Shown: piece after piece, positions 1 to 8,389 of the stretch | Layout of the letters: the number at the start of each line of letters is the position of its first letter | Numbering within the stretch: the stretch's first letter is position 1 | Notes under the pieces: generated by a model | Database searches by the model: none | Seen by the model: the letters and a program-made list of their open reading frames with translations, nothing else | What the model was told of the DNA's origin: nothing | Assembly: GCA_937995345.1 (NCBI GenBank) | Contig: CALKKS010000004.1 | Span: forward strand, 3,875-67,874 | Source: an uncultured Collinsella sp. | Lineage (GTDB): Bacteria; Actinomycetota; Coriobacteriia; Coriobacteriales; Coriobacteriaceae | Direction: 5' to 3' | DNA: 64,000 bases | Made by a program: the position numbers and the translations under genes

Positions 1-1624
1 GCAGCGCGGCCGTGCGCTCGACCACGTCGGCCAGCTCGGCATCGGTCATGGCATCGCGCTTGGCGGCAAGCTCCGCAGCCTCGGCGCTCTCCGCGCCCTC
101 GGCGGCGTCCACCGGCACCAGCTCGACGAGCGCCATGTGGTCGTTCTCCAGCACGAGCTCGTGCAGCAGGTCCTCAAAGTAGCTGCCGTCCAGCTCGCCA
201 CGAAGCTCCTCGTACACCGGGCCGTACTTGAGCGCCAGTGTCGCGGCGTCGTCATCGTAGAGCCAGGTGCTCAGCGCGTCGCACGCAATGGCCACGCCGT
301 CGGCGATACCGTAGTCGCGCTGGCGCAGGTCGTACTCGTTGCTGCTGATGATGGCCTCCAGGCGCTCGCGCGGAACGCCGTGCTCGCACAGGTCGCGGCA
401 GGCGTCCTGGAACACGCGGCGCAGCTCGCGCGCCATGCCGGGTTGCGCGTTTTGCAGCATGATGAGCTCATAGGGCTGCAGGCACTCGGCCGCGGTGTAG
501 CTCACCACGTTGCCGCCCAGGCCGGCGGCCAGAATGGCCTTCTTAACCGGCGCTTCGTTGGAACCCAGCAGCGCCTCGAACAGGATATCCGCCGCGATCG
601 TGCGCTTGCGGTCGAGCGCGTTTCCCAGCACAAGGCCCAGGCCTACCAGGGCATTCTCGGGCGTGGTGGCCATCTCGACGCGCTCATACTCGCAGGTCAC
701 AGGCGCCTGCACATCCAGCGGGTTGGGCGCCAGCACAGACGGATCCTCGCCAGCGGCAACGGCGGCGTCCATGCGGCGGCTCGCGGCACTCGACTGCGAC
801 AGATAGCGCTCGTCCAAAAACGCCAGCGCGCGGTCCACATCCATATCGCCGTAGAGCGTTATATAAGAGTTGGAAGGATTGTAGTGGCGCGCGTGCGTGT
901 CCAGGAACTGCTCGTAGGTGAGCGCGGGAATCGCGCGCGGGTCGCCGCCGCTCTCGTGCGCATAGGCGGTATCGGGATAGAGCGCGGCGTTGACGGCGTC
1001 GTCCAGCACGCTCATGGGATCGGATAGCGCACCCTTCATCTCGTTGAACACCACGCCGTTGTAGCGCAGCGTGCCCTCGCGCAGGCTTGCGGAGCTGCCG
1101 TCGCCCTTGCCCTCGGAGCCCTCCGGCAGGTCCAGCTCGTAGTGCCAGCCCTCCTGCTCAAAAATGGTCGGCTTGGTGTAGATGGCCGGGTTGAACACCG
1201 CGTCCAGGTACACGTCCATCAGGTTGTACAGATCCTGCTCGTTGGTGGTGGCAACGGGGTAGATGGTCTTGTCGGGGTAGGTCATGGCGTTGAGGAACGT
1301 CTGCATGGAGCTCTTGATCAGATCGACAAACGGCTCCTTGACAGGGAACTTGGCCGATCCGCACAGCACCGAGTGCTCAAGAATATGGAACACGCCGGTG
1401 GAATCGGCCGGCGGCGTCTTAAAGCCAATGGCAAAGGCCTTGTTCTCGTCGTCGCACGCCAGGTACAGCAGGCGCGCGCCCGAGGCGGTGTGGCGCAGCA
1501 CGTAGGCGTCCGAGTCGAGCTCGGGCACGGTCTCGCAGCGCTCGACGGCAAAGCCATGGCAGGTGGTGCCGGGCACCAGCAGCGCGGCGGCAGCGGCGCG
1601 CGGGTCGGTTGAGGTGGTGGGCAT
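1..1624 (-). CDS. Peptidase M16C family metalloprotease (PreP/insulinase-like), N-terminal part, runs off the window start
   Basis: The frame is open from ATG at 1624 down to base 1, about 541 residues, so the C-terminal half lies outside the window. The inverted zinc motif HILEH sits at residues 80-84 and is followed by CGS and KEPF, as in the M16C (PreP, falcilysin) group. A downstream VFNEMKGA stretch fits the region that supplies the glutamate zinc ligand. These are large clamshell peptidases that degrade peptides; the family usually has about 1000 residues. The product is probably cytoplasmic because no signal peptide is visible. The region just upstream is a repeat-rich gap. The family call is firm; the physiological substrate cannot be read from the sequence. 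Confidence 0.9.
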   Translation of the reverse strand, partial: MPTTSTDPRAAAAALLVPGTTCHGFAVERCETVPELDSDAYVLRHTASGARLLYLACDDENKAFAIGFKTPPADSTGVFHILEHSVLCGSAKFPVKEPFVDLIKSSMQTFLNAMTYPDKTIYPVATTNEQDLYNLMDVYLDAVFNPAIYTKPTIFEQEGWHYELDLPEGSEGKGDGSSASLREGTLRYNGVVFNEMKGALSDPMSVLDDAVNAALYPDTAYAHESGGDPRAIPALTYEQFLDTHARHYNPSNSYITLYGDMDVDRALAFLDERYLSQSSAASRRMDAAVAAGEDPSVLAPNPLDVQAPVTCEYERVEMATTPENALVGLGLVLGNALDRKRTIAADILFEALLGSNEAPVKKAILAAGLGGNVVSYTAAECLQPYELIMLQNAQPGMARELRRVFQDACRDLCEHGVPRERLEAIISSNEYDLRQRDYGIADGVAIACDALSTWLYDDDAATLALKYGPVYEELRGELDGSYFEDLLHELVLENDHMALVELVPVDAAEGAESAEAAELAAKRDAMTDAELADVVERTAAL

Positions 1625-2341
1625 ATGCAGTCTCCTTTGACGCCCCAACGGGGGCGAATCGAGTCGAATCTCCGAGAGTATACCCATATGGAGCGCCCGC
1701 CCTGCGACGAACTGGCGGTAATGCTGGCGGGAAGTCGATACGTCCTGGCCGTCCGGATCGCACGAGCGTGGAAATCCGGACGCCTACAGCATGAGAGTGG
1801 ATTTTCGGACGGAATCAGCCTTAAAACGCCCCAAAACCGTCCAAAAATCCACTCTCATTTCTCAGCCGTCCGATTATCCGCGCTCATCCATCACATGTGC
1901 ATCTCTCATCTGTCACTCGTCACTAATACGAGAGATAACAGAAAGATGAGAGATAAACATGAGAGATAACAATGCTGCAAGGTGGCAGGGGGATCGAGTC
2001 AAAGTTCCCATATACATGCGTTTACCTGTGCGAACGTGATTTGATTGAGCCGATAACGACATTTTTATCTCTCATCTCTCACTCATCTCTAAGCTGAGAG
2101 ATAACTGAAAGACGAGAGATAATTACGAGAGACAACTGAGAGATAGACAGACAGACGGTTTGTTGGGGACATGTATCGCTGTCAGATTGATGCTGTGCGC
2201 GGAGCAGCTTCACTAGCGCCCACGCCCCTCATCCCGCCATTTCGCGCGCCCTGCGCTGCAACCTGTACCAAAGCAGTTACAATAGCCCAATGTGCATCGC
2301 GCACGACGATGATATCGGCGCCCGCGACTAGGGGAGAATAC
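1625..2341. repeat. 717-bp gene-free region with an inverted repeat and clustered GAGAGATAA repeats
   Basis: No supported gene lies here. An inverted repeat has arms at 1791-1812 and 1837-1858 that match at 21 of 22 positions (ATGAGAGTGGATTTT followed by C or T, then GGACGG). A second small palindrome, GTCCGGAT/ATCCGGAC, lies around 1751-1781. GAGAGATAA occurs at 1930, 1948, 1961, 2096 and 2114, inverted at 2065, with variants near 2127 and 2138. TATACATGCGTTTACCTG at 2011-2028 recurs with one change at 63181-63198. The region separates the divergent M16 peptidase and PilZ genes, so it must hold both promoters. Confidence 0.7.
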
Positions 2342-3007
2342 ATGGCAGAGCAACAGATAACGCCGGGGACTAAGCTTCAGGTGGCATTCGACGTGCCCAT
2401 GGGCCAAAAAACCGACTTCAACATGCTCGCCACGTACAAAGAGAACCTGGACGAGGCGTACTTCCTTATGAGCGCGCCCATGCTCGCCGGCAAGCCGCTG
2501 CTCATGGACGAAAACCAAAAGCTGCTGCTGCAATACAAAGTAGGCGAGGAGACGTTCGTGCTCGCCGGCTATCCCGAGGCAGTCGAGAAAAAGGGCATCC
2601 GCACCTACTGGAAAATGCGCAAAGTCGCCGAGCAGCGCAGCTTCGTTAAGCGCCGCGACGAGCGTTTTAAGGTCGCCATGCGCCTGACCTACCAGCGCGA
2701 CAACGCGGCCGCCTCCGAGCCCGAGGACGCCATGACCATCGACGTCTCGGCCGGCGGCCTGGCCATCTACCTCAACGATTTCCCCGACGTGGGCGAGGCC
2801 CTGGCCGTGCAAATGCCCGTGATCCGCCTGCAGGGCGAGCGCCACGAGCTGCCCGAGCAGCTGGGCATCGTGTGTTGGGTGCGCCGCGCGCCCAAGGGCA
2901 GCCTGTACCGCAACGTTTGCGGCCTGCAGTTCCGCTATGCCGACGACATGGAGCGCGAGCTCGTCAAAGAATACGTCGGTTACATTCGCGCCAAGTATAA
3001 GCTCTGA
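2342..3007 (+). CDS. PilZ domain protein with YcgR-like N-terminal domain (c-di-GMP receptor)
   Basis: The 221-residue product has the two PilZ signature motifs: RRDER (R104 to R108, the RxxxR switch) and DVSAGG (D134, S136, G138/G139). Together these bind cyclic di-GMP. The first 100 residues resemble the YcgR/flagellar brake N-terminal beta domain that usually precedes PilZ. The ATG at 2342 is preceded by AGGGGAGA and is preferred to an upstream in-frame ATG at 2171 that would run through non-coding-looking sequence. Only 5 bp separate it from the next gene, so they are likely co-transcribed. With no flagellar genes in sight, c-di-GMP control of pili or surface fibres is the natural inference. 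Confidence 0.88.
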   Translation: MAEQQITPGTKLQVAFDVPMGQKTDFNMLATYKENLDEAYFLMSAPMLAGKPLLMDENQKLLLQYKVGEETFVLAGYPEAVEKKGIRTYWKMRKVAEQRSFVKRRDERFKVAMRLTYQRDNAAASEPEDAMTIDVSAGGLAIYLNDFPDVGEALAVQMPVIRLQGERHELPEQLGIVCWVRRAPKGSLYRNVCGLQFRYADDMERELVKEYVGYIRAKYKL

Positions 3008-3012
3008 TCGCC

Positions 3013-4122
3013 ATGGCTCTGTTCAAGCGTAACAACAACAAAGATCAAGCTGCCGTGGATTTGGCCGAGGGCATGGCTGAGGATTTGACCAAGGGTCAGC
3101 CCGAGGACACCCCCAGCACCGATCCCGCCCCGCGCAAGCGCTTCGGCAAACCCAAACGCAAGCCCAAGCCCAAGCGCAACCTGCGCGGCGTGGTGCGCAT
3201 CGAGGAGCTGGAGCAGGCGCTGGCCGACCAGGACCTCGAAGACATCGACCCCGACGCGGTCGTGTCCATGTACATGCCCAAGCGCCGCATGGAGCGCATC
3301 GGCGCGGCGCTGCTGCGCATGGACAAGCTGCAAAAGGCCCTCGTGGTGCTGGCGCTTGCCTTTGGCGTGCTGTTCGCGCTGTCGTTTATGCAGGAAAACA
3401 TGGGTAACTTCACCATCAACCTCAACCGCCTGGAGCTGTTCCGCCGCGGCGTGGCCATAGCCGACAACGGCGACTTTAAAAACGCCACCGCGCGCCTGGC
3501 GGCCGACGCCGTGGACAACGGCACCAATATCGCTGCCGAGGACCTGCCCGACAACCTGGATGACATCGACGGCAGTCACAACGGCAAGAACTACGTGGCG
3601 TACACCTTCTATATCCGCAACGCCGGCAAGACCGACCTGGGCTACAGCGCCAAGCTCAAGGTGGTCAGCGCCAGCAAGGGCGTGGAGAAGGCGGCGCGCG
3701 TGAGGGTGTATCGCAACGGCGAGCCCACCACCTACGCGGCGACCGCGGCCGACGGCAACCCCGAGCCCAACACCGAGCCGTTTGCGTCCAAAGACGTGGT
3801 GACCACCATCAGCCACAACAACTTCCGCGTGGGCGACGTGGACAAGTACACCGTGGTCATTTGGCTGGACGGCGACGACCCGGAGTGCGTGGACAAGATC
3901 ATTGGCGGCGCGGTGGAGTTCGGCTTCGATTTCGATTCGTCCGAAACCGACGACACGAGCCTGTTCATTAAGTTCGTGCAGGATATTGCCGACACCCTGA
4001 CCGGTAACGACCCCATCAGCGCGAGCGGCAACGAGGCGCCCGATTACTACAAGGATCACAACGTGACCTGGAGTAACCGCCGCAACCAAAAGAACTCGCC
4101 CGCAGGGGACGAGGACAAGTAG
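3013..4122 (+). CDS. Membrane-anchored protein with a TasA-like C-terminal strand motif, function unknown
   Basis: The 369-residue product begins with a charged, Lys/Pro-rich cytoplasmic region, followed by one membrane span at about residues 106-126 and a roughly 240-residue external domain. Near residues 283-293 it carries VVIWLDGDDPECVD, the same motif (aromatic/Trp, acidic, Gly, DPxC) found near the C terminus of several SipW-class proteins in this window. It has no SipW-type signal (no ATYAWF), so it is probably retained in the membrane. It directly follows the PilZ gene, which suggests a c-di-GMP-linked anchor or assembly factor. That role is inference; I do not recognise a named family. 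Confidence 0.75.
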   Translation: MALFKRNNNKDQAAVDLAEGMAEDLTKGQPEDTPSTDPAPRKRFGKPKRKPKPKRNLRGVVRIEELEQALADQDLEDIDPDAVVSMYMPKRRMERIGAALLRMDKLQKALVVLALAFGVLFALSFMQENMGNFTINLNRLELFRRGVAIADNGDFKNATARLAADAVDNGTNIAAEDLPDNLDDIDGSHNGKNYVAYTFYIRNAGKTDLGYSAKLKVVSASKGVEKAARVRVYRNGEPTTYAATAADGNPEPNTEPFASKDVVTTISHNNFRVGDVDKYTVVIWLDGDDPECVDKIIGGAVEFGFDFDSSETDDTSLFIKFVQDIADTLTGNDPISASGNEAPDYYKDHNVTWSNRRNQKNSPAGDEDK

Positions 4123-4130
4123 AACGAACA

Positions 4131-4168
4131 AGCGCCGGGCCGGAGTGATTATCCGACCCGGCGCTTTT
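4131..4168. terminator. Bidirectional rho-independent terminator
   Basis: AGCGCCGGGCCGG pairs with CCGACCCGGCGCT around a short loop and is followed by TTTT. It lies between the convergent gene ends at 4122 and 4170. Confidence 0.85.
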
Positions 4169-4169
4169 G

Positions 4170-4679
4170 CTATGCCGAGGTTTTGTCGCCGGCGGTGGAA
4201 GCTGCTGAGGTTTCGCCCAGCAAGAACACCCGCAGGGCGAGCTTGATCGCATAGCCCGGTTTGACCTCGGTCACGTTGCCCATGCGCTCACCCAGGTCGC
4301 CGCAATAGGCGTAAACGTCGCGGATCAGGTCCGCGCCCGAGAGGGTGAACATGTAGCCCGCGTTCGAAAGCGCGTTGGGCGCTGCGGGCAGCCCTGCAGC
4401 CTGGCAGAAGCTCGCGAGGTCGGGCGCCATGACGGTGTCGTAGTCAATCGCGTGCCCGCCGTCCTGGGCGGCCTGCTCCTGCTCGCGGGTGTACGACAAT
4501 GCCGCCGCCAGCACAAAGCTGGGCGTGGGCGCGTTGACGGCGTCGGTGGTGGCGACGAGCTTGCCGGCCGCTTGCGTGACCAGCCAGGCGACTTCGCGCT
4601 GGCAGCGAACCGCCTTGCGCGTCACCGGTTTAATGGAGCCGGACGAAACGCTTCCTTTAGGTTGAGCGGCAGCAGCCAT
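4170..4679 (-). CDS. Hypothetical protein, 169 residues
   Basis: A complete ORF with a strong ribosome site (AGGAGGATCC just before the ATG, complement of 4680-4689). The product has no signal peptide or membrane span. It starts with a low-complexity Ala/Ser/Lys stretch, then a region with conserved-looking helices (for example VAWLVTQAAGKLVATTDAVN and LSYTREQEQAAQDGG). I do not recognise the family. It stands alone, convergent with the PilZ-linked operon across a shared terminator and divergent from the first SipW-class gene. Codon use matches the neighbouring genes, so it is very likely real. Confidence 0.75.
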   Translation of the reverse strand: MAAAAQPKGSVSSGSIKPVTRKAVRCQREVAWLVTQAAGKLVATTDAVNAPTPSFVLAAALSYTREQEQAAQDGGHAIDYDTVMAPDLASFCQAAGLPAAPNALSNAGYMFTLSGADLIRDVYAYCGDLGERMGNVTEVKPGYAIKLALRVFLLGETSAASTAGDKTSA

Positions 4680-5066
4680 GGGATCCTCCTAGCAAATAGC
4701 CTGTCAAGCAGGCAGAAATTACACGTGCTACATCAGTATAGCGAGGGGGAGGGCCCGGGGCGAAGCGCGGTGGGGGAGAGCGCGTACGCTGGCGCGCAAC
4801 TGTGACCGCAAGTCTTAAGGCGGACTTATGGCATCGCGAAAACGCGCGTTAAAAAAGGGCGAACGGCGTTTACATAACCCAAGGTAGACCGTTGAATCAA
4901 TTGGATTATCAGGTCGCGAAAACTCATAAGGAAATCGTAAGAATTATGGTATTCTCAAACCCATGTTTTTAAGGATGGGCAAGCAACATCCAACACGAAA
5001 GCGCGGGCTCCCCTTCCGGGCTTCTCGAGGGTCATCTGGGACGAATGGGGAAAGAAAGGGGTCCGT
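4680..5066. other. 387-bp intergenic region upstream of the first SipW-class gene
   Basis: It holds the divergent promoters for the 169-residue protein and the surface-protein gene. It becomes AT-rich from about 4850 to 4975, including TATGGTATTCTC near 4946, the best-looking minus-10-like stretch for the rightward gene. No convincing hairpin or repeat was seen. Confidence 0.4.
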
Positions 5067-5873
5067 ATGGATACCAAGGCATTAAAGAAGCAGATGGGCG
5101 CCGCCATCGCCATGGTGCTCGTGGCAGCCGTAGCCCTCGGCTCCGCCACCTTCGCATGGTTTGTGACGAACAACAGCGTCAAGGCGACGACGAGCAGCAT
5201 CAGCGCTCAGTCGAACGCTGCTTACATGACGATTGCGAAAGGCACCACTGGCGCAAGCGCCGCTAACGAAAGTGCCGTCGAGACGGACGTGGAAGACAAG
5301 GCTCTTTTCCCTGCGACTTTCGGCGAGCAGGTTGATTCGGACGGCAATGCACATCCTGGTCAGTTTTACACGGGAAACGGCAAGACGACCACCGATGGTG
5401 GCCTGAAAGATGCCCTGAGCAAGATTGGCACGAACGGCACCCCTGCGGAGGCTGTAACTGATGGTTATGCCGTTCATGTCCCCTTCAACGTGAGCACTAA
5501 GGGCCAGAAGATGAGAGACCTGCAGGTTGCTGGTGTTGCTAACGGTAAGTATGATGCCGAGGATGAGGCCAATAATGGCTCTGCCTTGGCTAAGGCATTG
5601 CGCGTCTTGGTTGTTGACGGTGCCGACACTAACAAGTGGGTTGTGTACGGCCAAGAGGCTAATTCTACTAAGTACGAAGTTAAGCTTAGTTCCGAGACCG
5701 ATAAGAAGGTCCCGAATTTTGGCGAGGTTTTGCCTGGCCAGGACCACGTTGTAAACGTTTATCTTTATTATGAGGGTTCGGACGTGGCCGTCTACACCAA
5801 TAATCTTGCGAATCTGACCAAGACCAATAAGGTCACCGTTGAGTTCGCTGCTACTCCCAACGGAAACAACTAA
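5067..5873 (+). CDS. SipW-class signal peptide protein (TasA/CalY-like surface protein)
   Basis: The N terminus (basic start, hydrophobic core at about residues 11-30, then GSATFAWFVTNNSVKATT) is the SipW-cognate signal type known from TasA/CalY fibre subunits. Such proteins are exported by Sec and cut by an ER-type signal peptidase; two candidates are encoded at 17876 and 22637. The mature part of about 235 residues is acidic, rich in Thr/Asn/Gly, with little Cys, as expected for a beta-rich surface subunit. Its C terminus has VYLYYEGSD in place of the WLEGxDPxC motif. It is 80 bp from a paralogue and followed by its own terminator, so the two may be made in different amounts. Confidence 0.85.
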   Translation: MDTKALKKQMGAAIAMVLVAAVALGSATFAWFVTNNSVKATTSSISAQSNAAYMTIAKGTTGASAANESAVETDVEDKALFPATFGEQVDSDGNAHPGQFYTGNGKTTTDGGLKDALSKIGTNGTPAEAVTDGYAVHVPFNVSTKGQKMRDLQVAGVANGKYDAEDEANNGSALAKALRVLVVDGADTNKWVVYGQEANSTKYEVKLSSETDKKVPNFGEVLPGQDHVVNVYLYYEGSDVAVYTNNLANLTKTNKVTVEFAATPNGNN

Positions 5874-5903
5874 CCAAGCGGGATGGCATATCTGCTGACT
5901 TTG

Positions 5904-5933
5904 GGGCGGGGTCTTTCGGCTCCGCCCTTTTTT
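5904..5933 (+). terminator. Rho-independent terminator after the first SipW-class gene
   Basis: GGGCGGGGTC pairs with GGCTCCGCCC around TTTC and is followed by six T residues. It could also serve as partial attenuation ahead of the next paralogue. Confidence 0.85.
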
Positions 5934-5953
5934 GAAAAGAAGGTAGGTGAAAG

Positions 5954-6886
5954 ATGAATATATGCGAAATGAAAAAACAACTCAGGATTGCAGCCATTTC
6001 GGTTGTAATGGCTGCTGTTGCACTCGGATCGGCTACGTATGCGTGGTTTGTCACCAACTCTACGGTCAAAGCAACTACAGGTAGTATTAGCGCTCAGACA
6101 AACGGAATGGTTCTCCAGATTGTCTCCGGAGATACGCCCAATCATGAGGACAACCGCGAAGCGCTGACGACGGCATCTACTGTTGGAAATCAAATCAGCC
6201 CCTCTTCAACGGATAACGCGAAGTCATGGTTTGTGCCCGCCACCTGGAGCAATACGATGGTCAGCTCTTATAAAGAAGCCAATACCAATGAAAAGGGTCT
6301 CTACAGTCAAGGTGGCAACTCGTATTACGCATTTGCGGTGGGAAACTACACCGTCTATACGGTTAAGGAAACCGGACGTGCCGATGTCTATTTGAATCCT
6401 GACAACCCCTTAGTTGTTACGCCTTCAGCGGGGGCTTCGGAAAACTGGTTCAATAAGATTAAGGGATCCTTGAGGGTCGGTATTGTTGTCGACGATGACC
6501 TTAAGTTCGTCTATGCTCCGACTCAGCCATCTTCTACCGAAACTGGCAACGATGTTAATGCCACCATGGGCTGGAGCTGCGTTGCTTCGGCGGGGGATAC
6601 GACCCAAGAAGCAAGTTACATGCACTTGTATGCCGACAATCTTGTTGATCAGCAGAATGGTAACTGGGCAGCCGCAAAAAACGGCACTCTATATGATAAG
6701 CCGGCTGGGCAAAACGGTAAGGCCATCACCACGAATGTTGGCTATAACGGCACTCATATAAAGGTCGTCATCTGGATGGAGGGCACGGATTCAGATTGTG
6801 TAAATGTGTCCGATTTGGATGATGCCCAGAAAGCAAATCCAACTTTTAATGTTACGCTCAATTTGGTTGGCGTAGCGACTGAATAG
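5954..6886 (+). CDS. SipW-class signal peptide protein (TasA/CalY-like), paralogue of the gene at 5067
   Basis: The N terminus is closely related to the gene before it (hydrophobic core, then GSATYAWFVTNSTVKATTG), and the first 40 mature residues align well, while the rest diverges. The product has 310 residues. Near the C terminus it carries VVIWMEGTDSDCVN, the motif shared with the 14-17 kb proteins and the 3013 protein. The ribosome site AAGGTAGGTG precedes the ATG. The gene is visibly richer in A/T and in AT-ending codons than its surroundings, which suggests recent acquisition or relaxed, variable surface-protein evolution. It is the last gene before a strong bidirectional terminator. 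Confidence 0.85.
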   Translation: MNICEMKKQLRIAAISVVMAAVALGSATYAWFVTNSTVKATTGSISAQTNGMVLQIVSGDTPNHEDNREALTTASTVGNQISPSSTDNAKSWFVPATWSNTMVSSYKEANTNEKGLYSQGGNSYYAFAVGNYTVYTVKETGRADVYLNPDNPLVVTPSAGASENWFNKIKGSLRVGIVVDDDLKFVYAPTQPSSTETGNDVNATMGWSCVASAGDTTQEASYMHLYADNLVDQQNGNWAAAKNGTLYDKPAGQNGKAITTNVGYNGTHIKVVIWMEGTDSDCVNVSDLDDAQKANPTFNVTLNLVGVATE

Positions 6887-6920
6887 TCGGTCAAAATAAT
6901 CGCAGTAGCGTAAATAAAGA

Positions 6921-6957
6921 CGAGGGCCAGTTCAATCAAGAACTGGCCCTCGTTTGT
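6921..6957. terminator. Bidirectional terminator
   Basis: CGAGGGCCAGTTC pairs perfectly with GAACTGGCCCTCG, followed by TTTG. It lies between the surface-protein gene and the convergent methyltransferase gene. Confidence 0.88.
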
Positions 6958-6977
6958 TTATGCCAAAAGTGGCTTGG

Positions 6978-8240
6978 CTACAGTCCGTACACCTCAACCA
7001 TGGCCTCGCCGATGCGATGAGGGACACCCGTGACCAGGGCATTGCCCATGCAGAAGGCTCGATGGCCATCGGTCATGCCGGTGTCGGTCCAGCCCTTCGG
7101 GAATCCTTGGAGCTGATCGAGCTCGTCGGGGACAAGACGGCGGAAACGACCGTCGGGGCACTCGATGACATGCTTAAAACGGCTGGCTCCCGTGCCGCCT
7201 TCGCCCGTGAGAATCGTGCGGCTTGGCTTGTCGGTAGCATCTGGGAAGCTCATGGCTCCCTCGGAATACGTGTACGTAAAGCCCGTCTTCTTATTGGTGC
7301 GCTCTTCGCGTTTGCTGCCCTTGAGGTAGCGCCAGTCGGGAAGCTTTCCGTCAGAGATGTAGAACTGCTCCGGAACATTCGCCTCGTCCACAAGCACATC
7401 GCCAAGCACATGGCGCTCACCGTGATAATCCTCGGCAAAGTCGCAGGTCAAAACATGACAGCCCTGCATGACGCCGGCATTCTTGAACTGAGAGGTCTTC
7501 TGGCCAACGCCAAAACGAGTCGAGTTCTCGTAAGGATCGGATAGGACATCGAGCTCGGCCATTTCGTCAGGATAGATGGCAGGGAAGGCCTTTGCCATGA
7601 CGCCGTTGTGCATGCGGTCAACAAGATTGACCTCGCCGGCGTTCTTCTCGCAGAAGATATAAACGCGCTTGCGACGCTGGGGGAAACCGTATTCCGCAGA
7701 GTTGACCACGCGCCATTCAACGGTGTAATCGAGGTCTGCGAGGCAGCTCAGAATGATGGCGAAGTCGCGACCGCGCTGAGACGCGGGCGACTTGAGCAGG
7801 CGGTCGACGTTCTCGAAGAGACCGAAGCGCGGCTTCTTCATTTCGAGGAAGTGATAGATGTCCCACCAAAGGACACCCTTCTTGCCCTCGATGCCATGTG
7901 CCTGATTAAGCGGGCGAGCGACAGAGTAATCCTGGCAAGGGAAGCCGCCGACGACCATGTCAACGTCGGGGATTTCAATCTCGCTGGCCTCAGCCTGCTC
8001 CAAGACTTTATTGATATCTTCGTTGACTACGGAATCCTCGCCAAAGCGGTCCATATAGCAACGTGCCGCGAACTGACGAGCCTTGGTTCCGGGCGGTTCC
8101 CACTGGTTTGCCCAAATAGTGCGAAAAGGGCCGGCAGGCTTCATGTAGAAATCTGGATAACGAGGGTCAGCGTAGCCTTCGAGGCCTAAACGAAATCCGC
8201 CGACGCCAGCAAAAAGCTCGGCGATTTTGACCTCTGACAT
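6978..8240 (-). CDS. DNA (cytosine-5) methyltransferase of a Sau3AI-like restriction-modification system
   Basis: All the main C5-methylase motifs are visible: I (FAGVGGFR, residues 10-17), IV with the catalytic Cys (GGFPCQDYS, C102), VI (FENVDRLL, E143), VIII (QRRKRVY), IX (RTILTGEGG) and X (GNALV). I chose ATG at 8240 because MSEVKIAELFAG begins the fold directly; the upstream ATG at 8270 adds ten unlikely residues. It is divergent from a MutH/Sau3AI-type nuclease, which implies methylation of the cytosine in GATC. That specificity is inferred from the partner. The methylase protects host DNA from the paired enzyme. Confidence 0.93.
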   Translation of the reverse strand: MSEVKIAELFAGVGGFRLGLEGYADPRYPDFYMKPAGPFRTIWANQWEPPGTKARQFAARCYMDRFGEDSVVNEDINKVLEQAEASEIEIPDVDMVVGGFPCQDYSVARPLNQAHGIEGKKGVLWWDIYHFLEMKKPRFGLFENVDRLLKSPASQRGRDFAIILSCLADLDYTVEWRVVNSAEYGFPQRRKRVYIFCEKNAGEVNLVDRMHNGVMAKAFPAIYPDEMAELDVLSDPYENSTRFGVGQKTSQFKNAGVMQGCHVLTCDFAEDYHGERHVLGDVLVDEANVPEQFYISDGKLPDWRYLKGSKREERTNKKTGFTYTYSEGAMSFPDATDKPSRTILTGEGGTGASRFKHVIECPDGRFRRLVPDELDQLQGFPKGWTDTGMTDGHRAFCMGNALVTGVPHRIGEAMVEVYGL

Positions 8241-8285
8241 ACTCACTCCCCCAAATCGCTGCAAATGCAAAGACCAAGGGTACAG

Positions 8286-8342
8286 AAATCGGGTTGTAAA
8301 TGGAAGATCCCTTAGGGGATCTTCACAGTATAACCCGAATTT
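8286..8342. promoter_or_regulatory. Palindromic divergent promoter region of the restriction-modification pair, with two GATC sites
   Basis: GAAGATCCC (8303-8311) and GGGATCTTC (8316-8324) form a hairpin or operator with a 4-base loop, and each arm contains one GATC. An outer pair, AAATCGGGTT and AACCCGAATTT, extends the symmetry. The sequence sits midway between the methylase and nuclease starts, so both promoters must lie in or beside it. Confidence 0.7.
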
Positions 8343-8389
8343 ACAGTAGCATACGTATTAGATCATGTCTTATTTCGAGAGGATTTGCC

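Noticed and set aside
137..1027. Long plus-strand ORF opposite the M16 peptidase
   Set aside because: It is the antisense shadow of a clear metallopeptidase with an HxxEH motif; its composition is an artefact of GC-rich codons.
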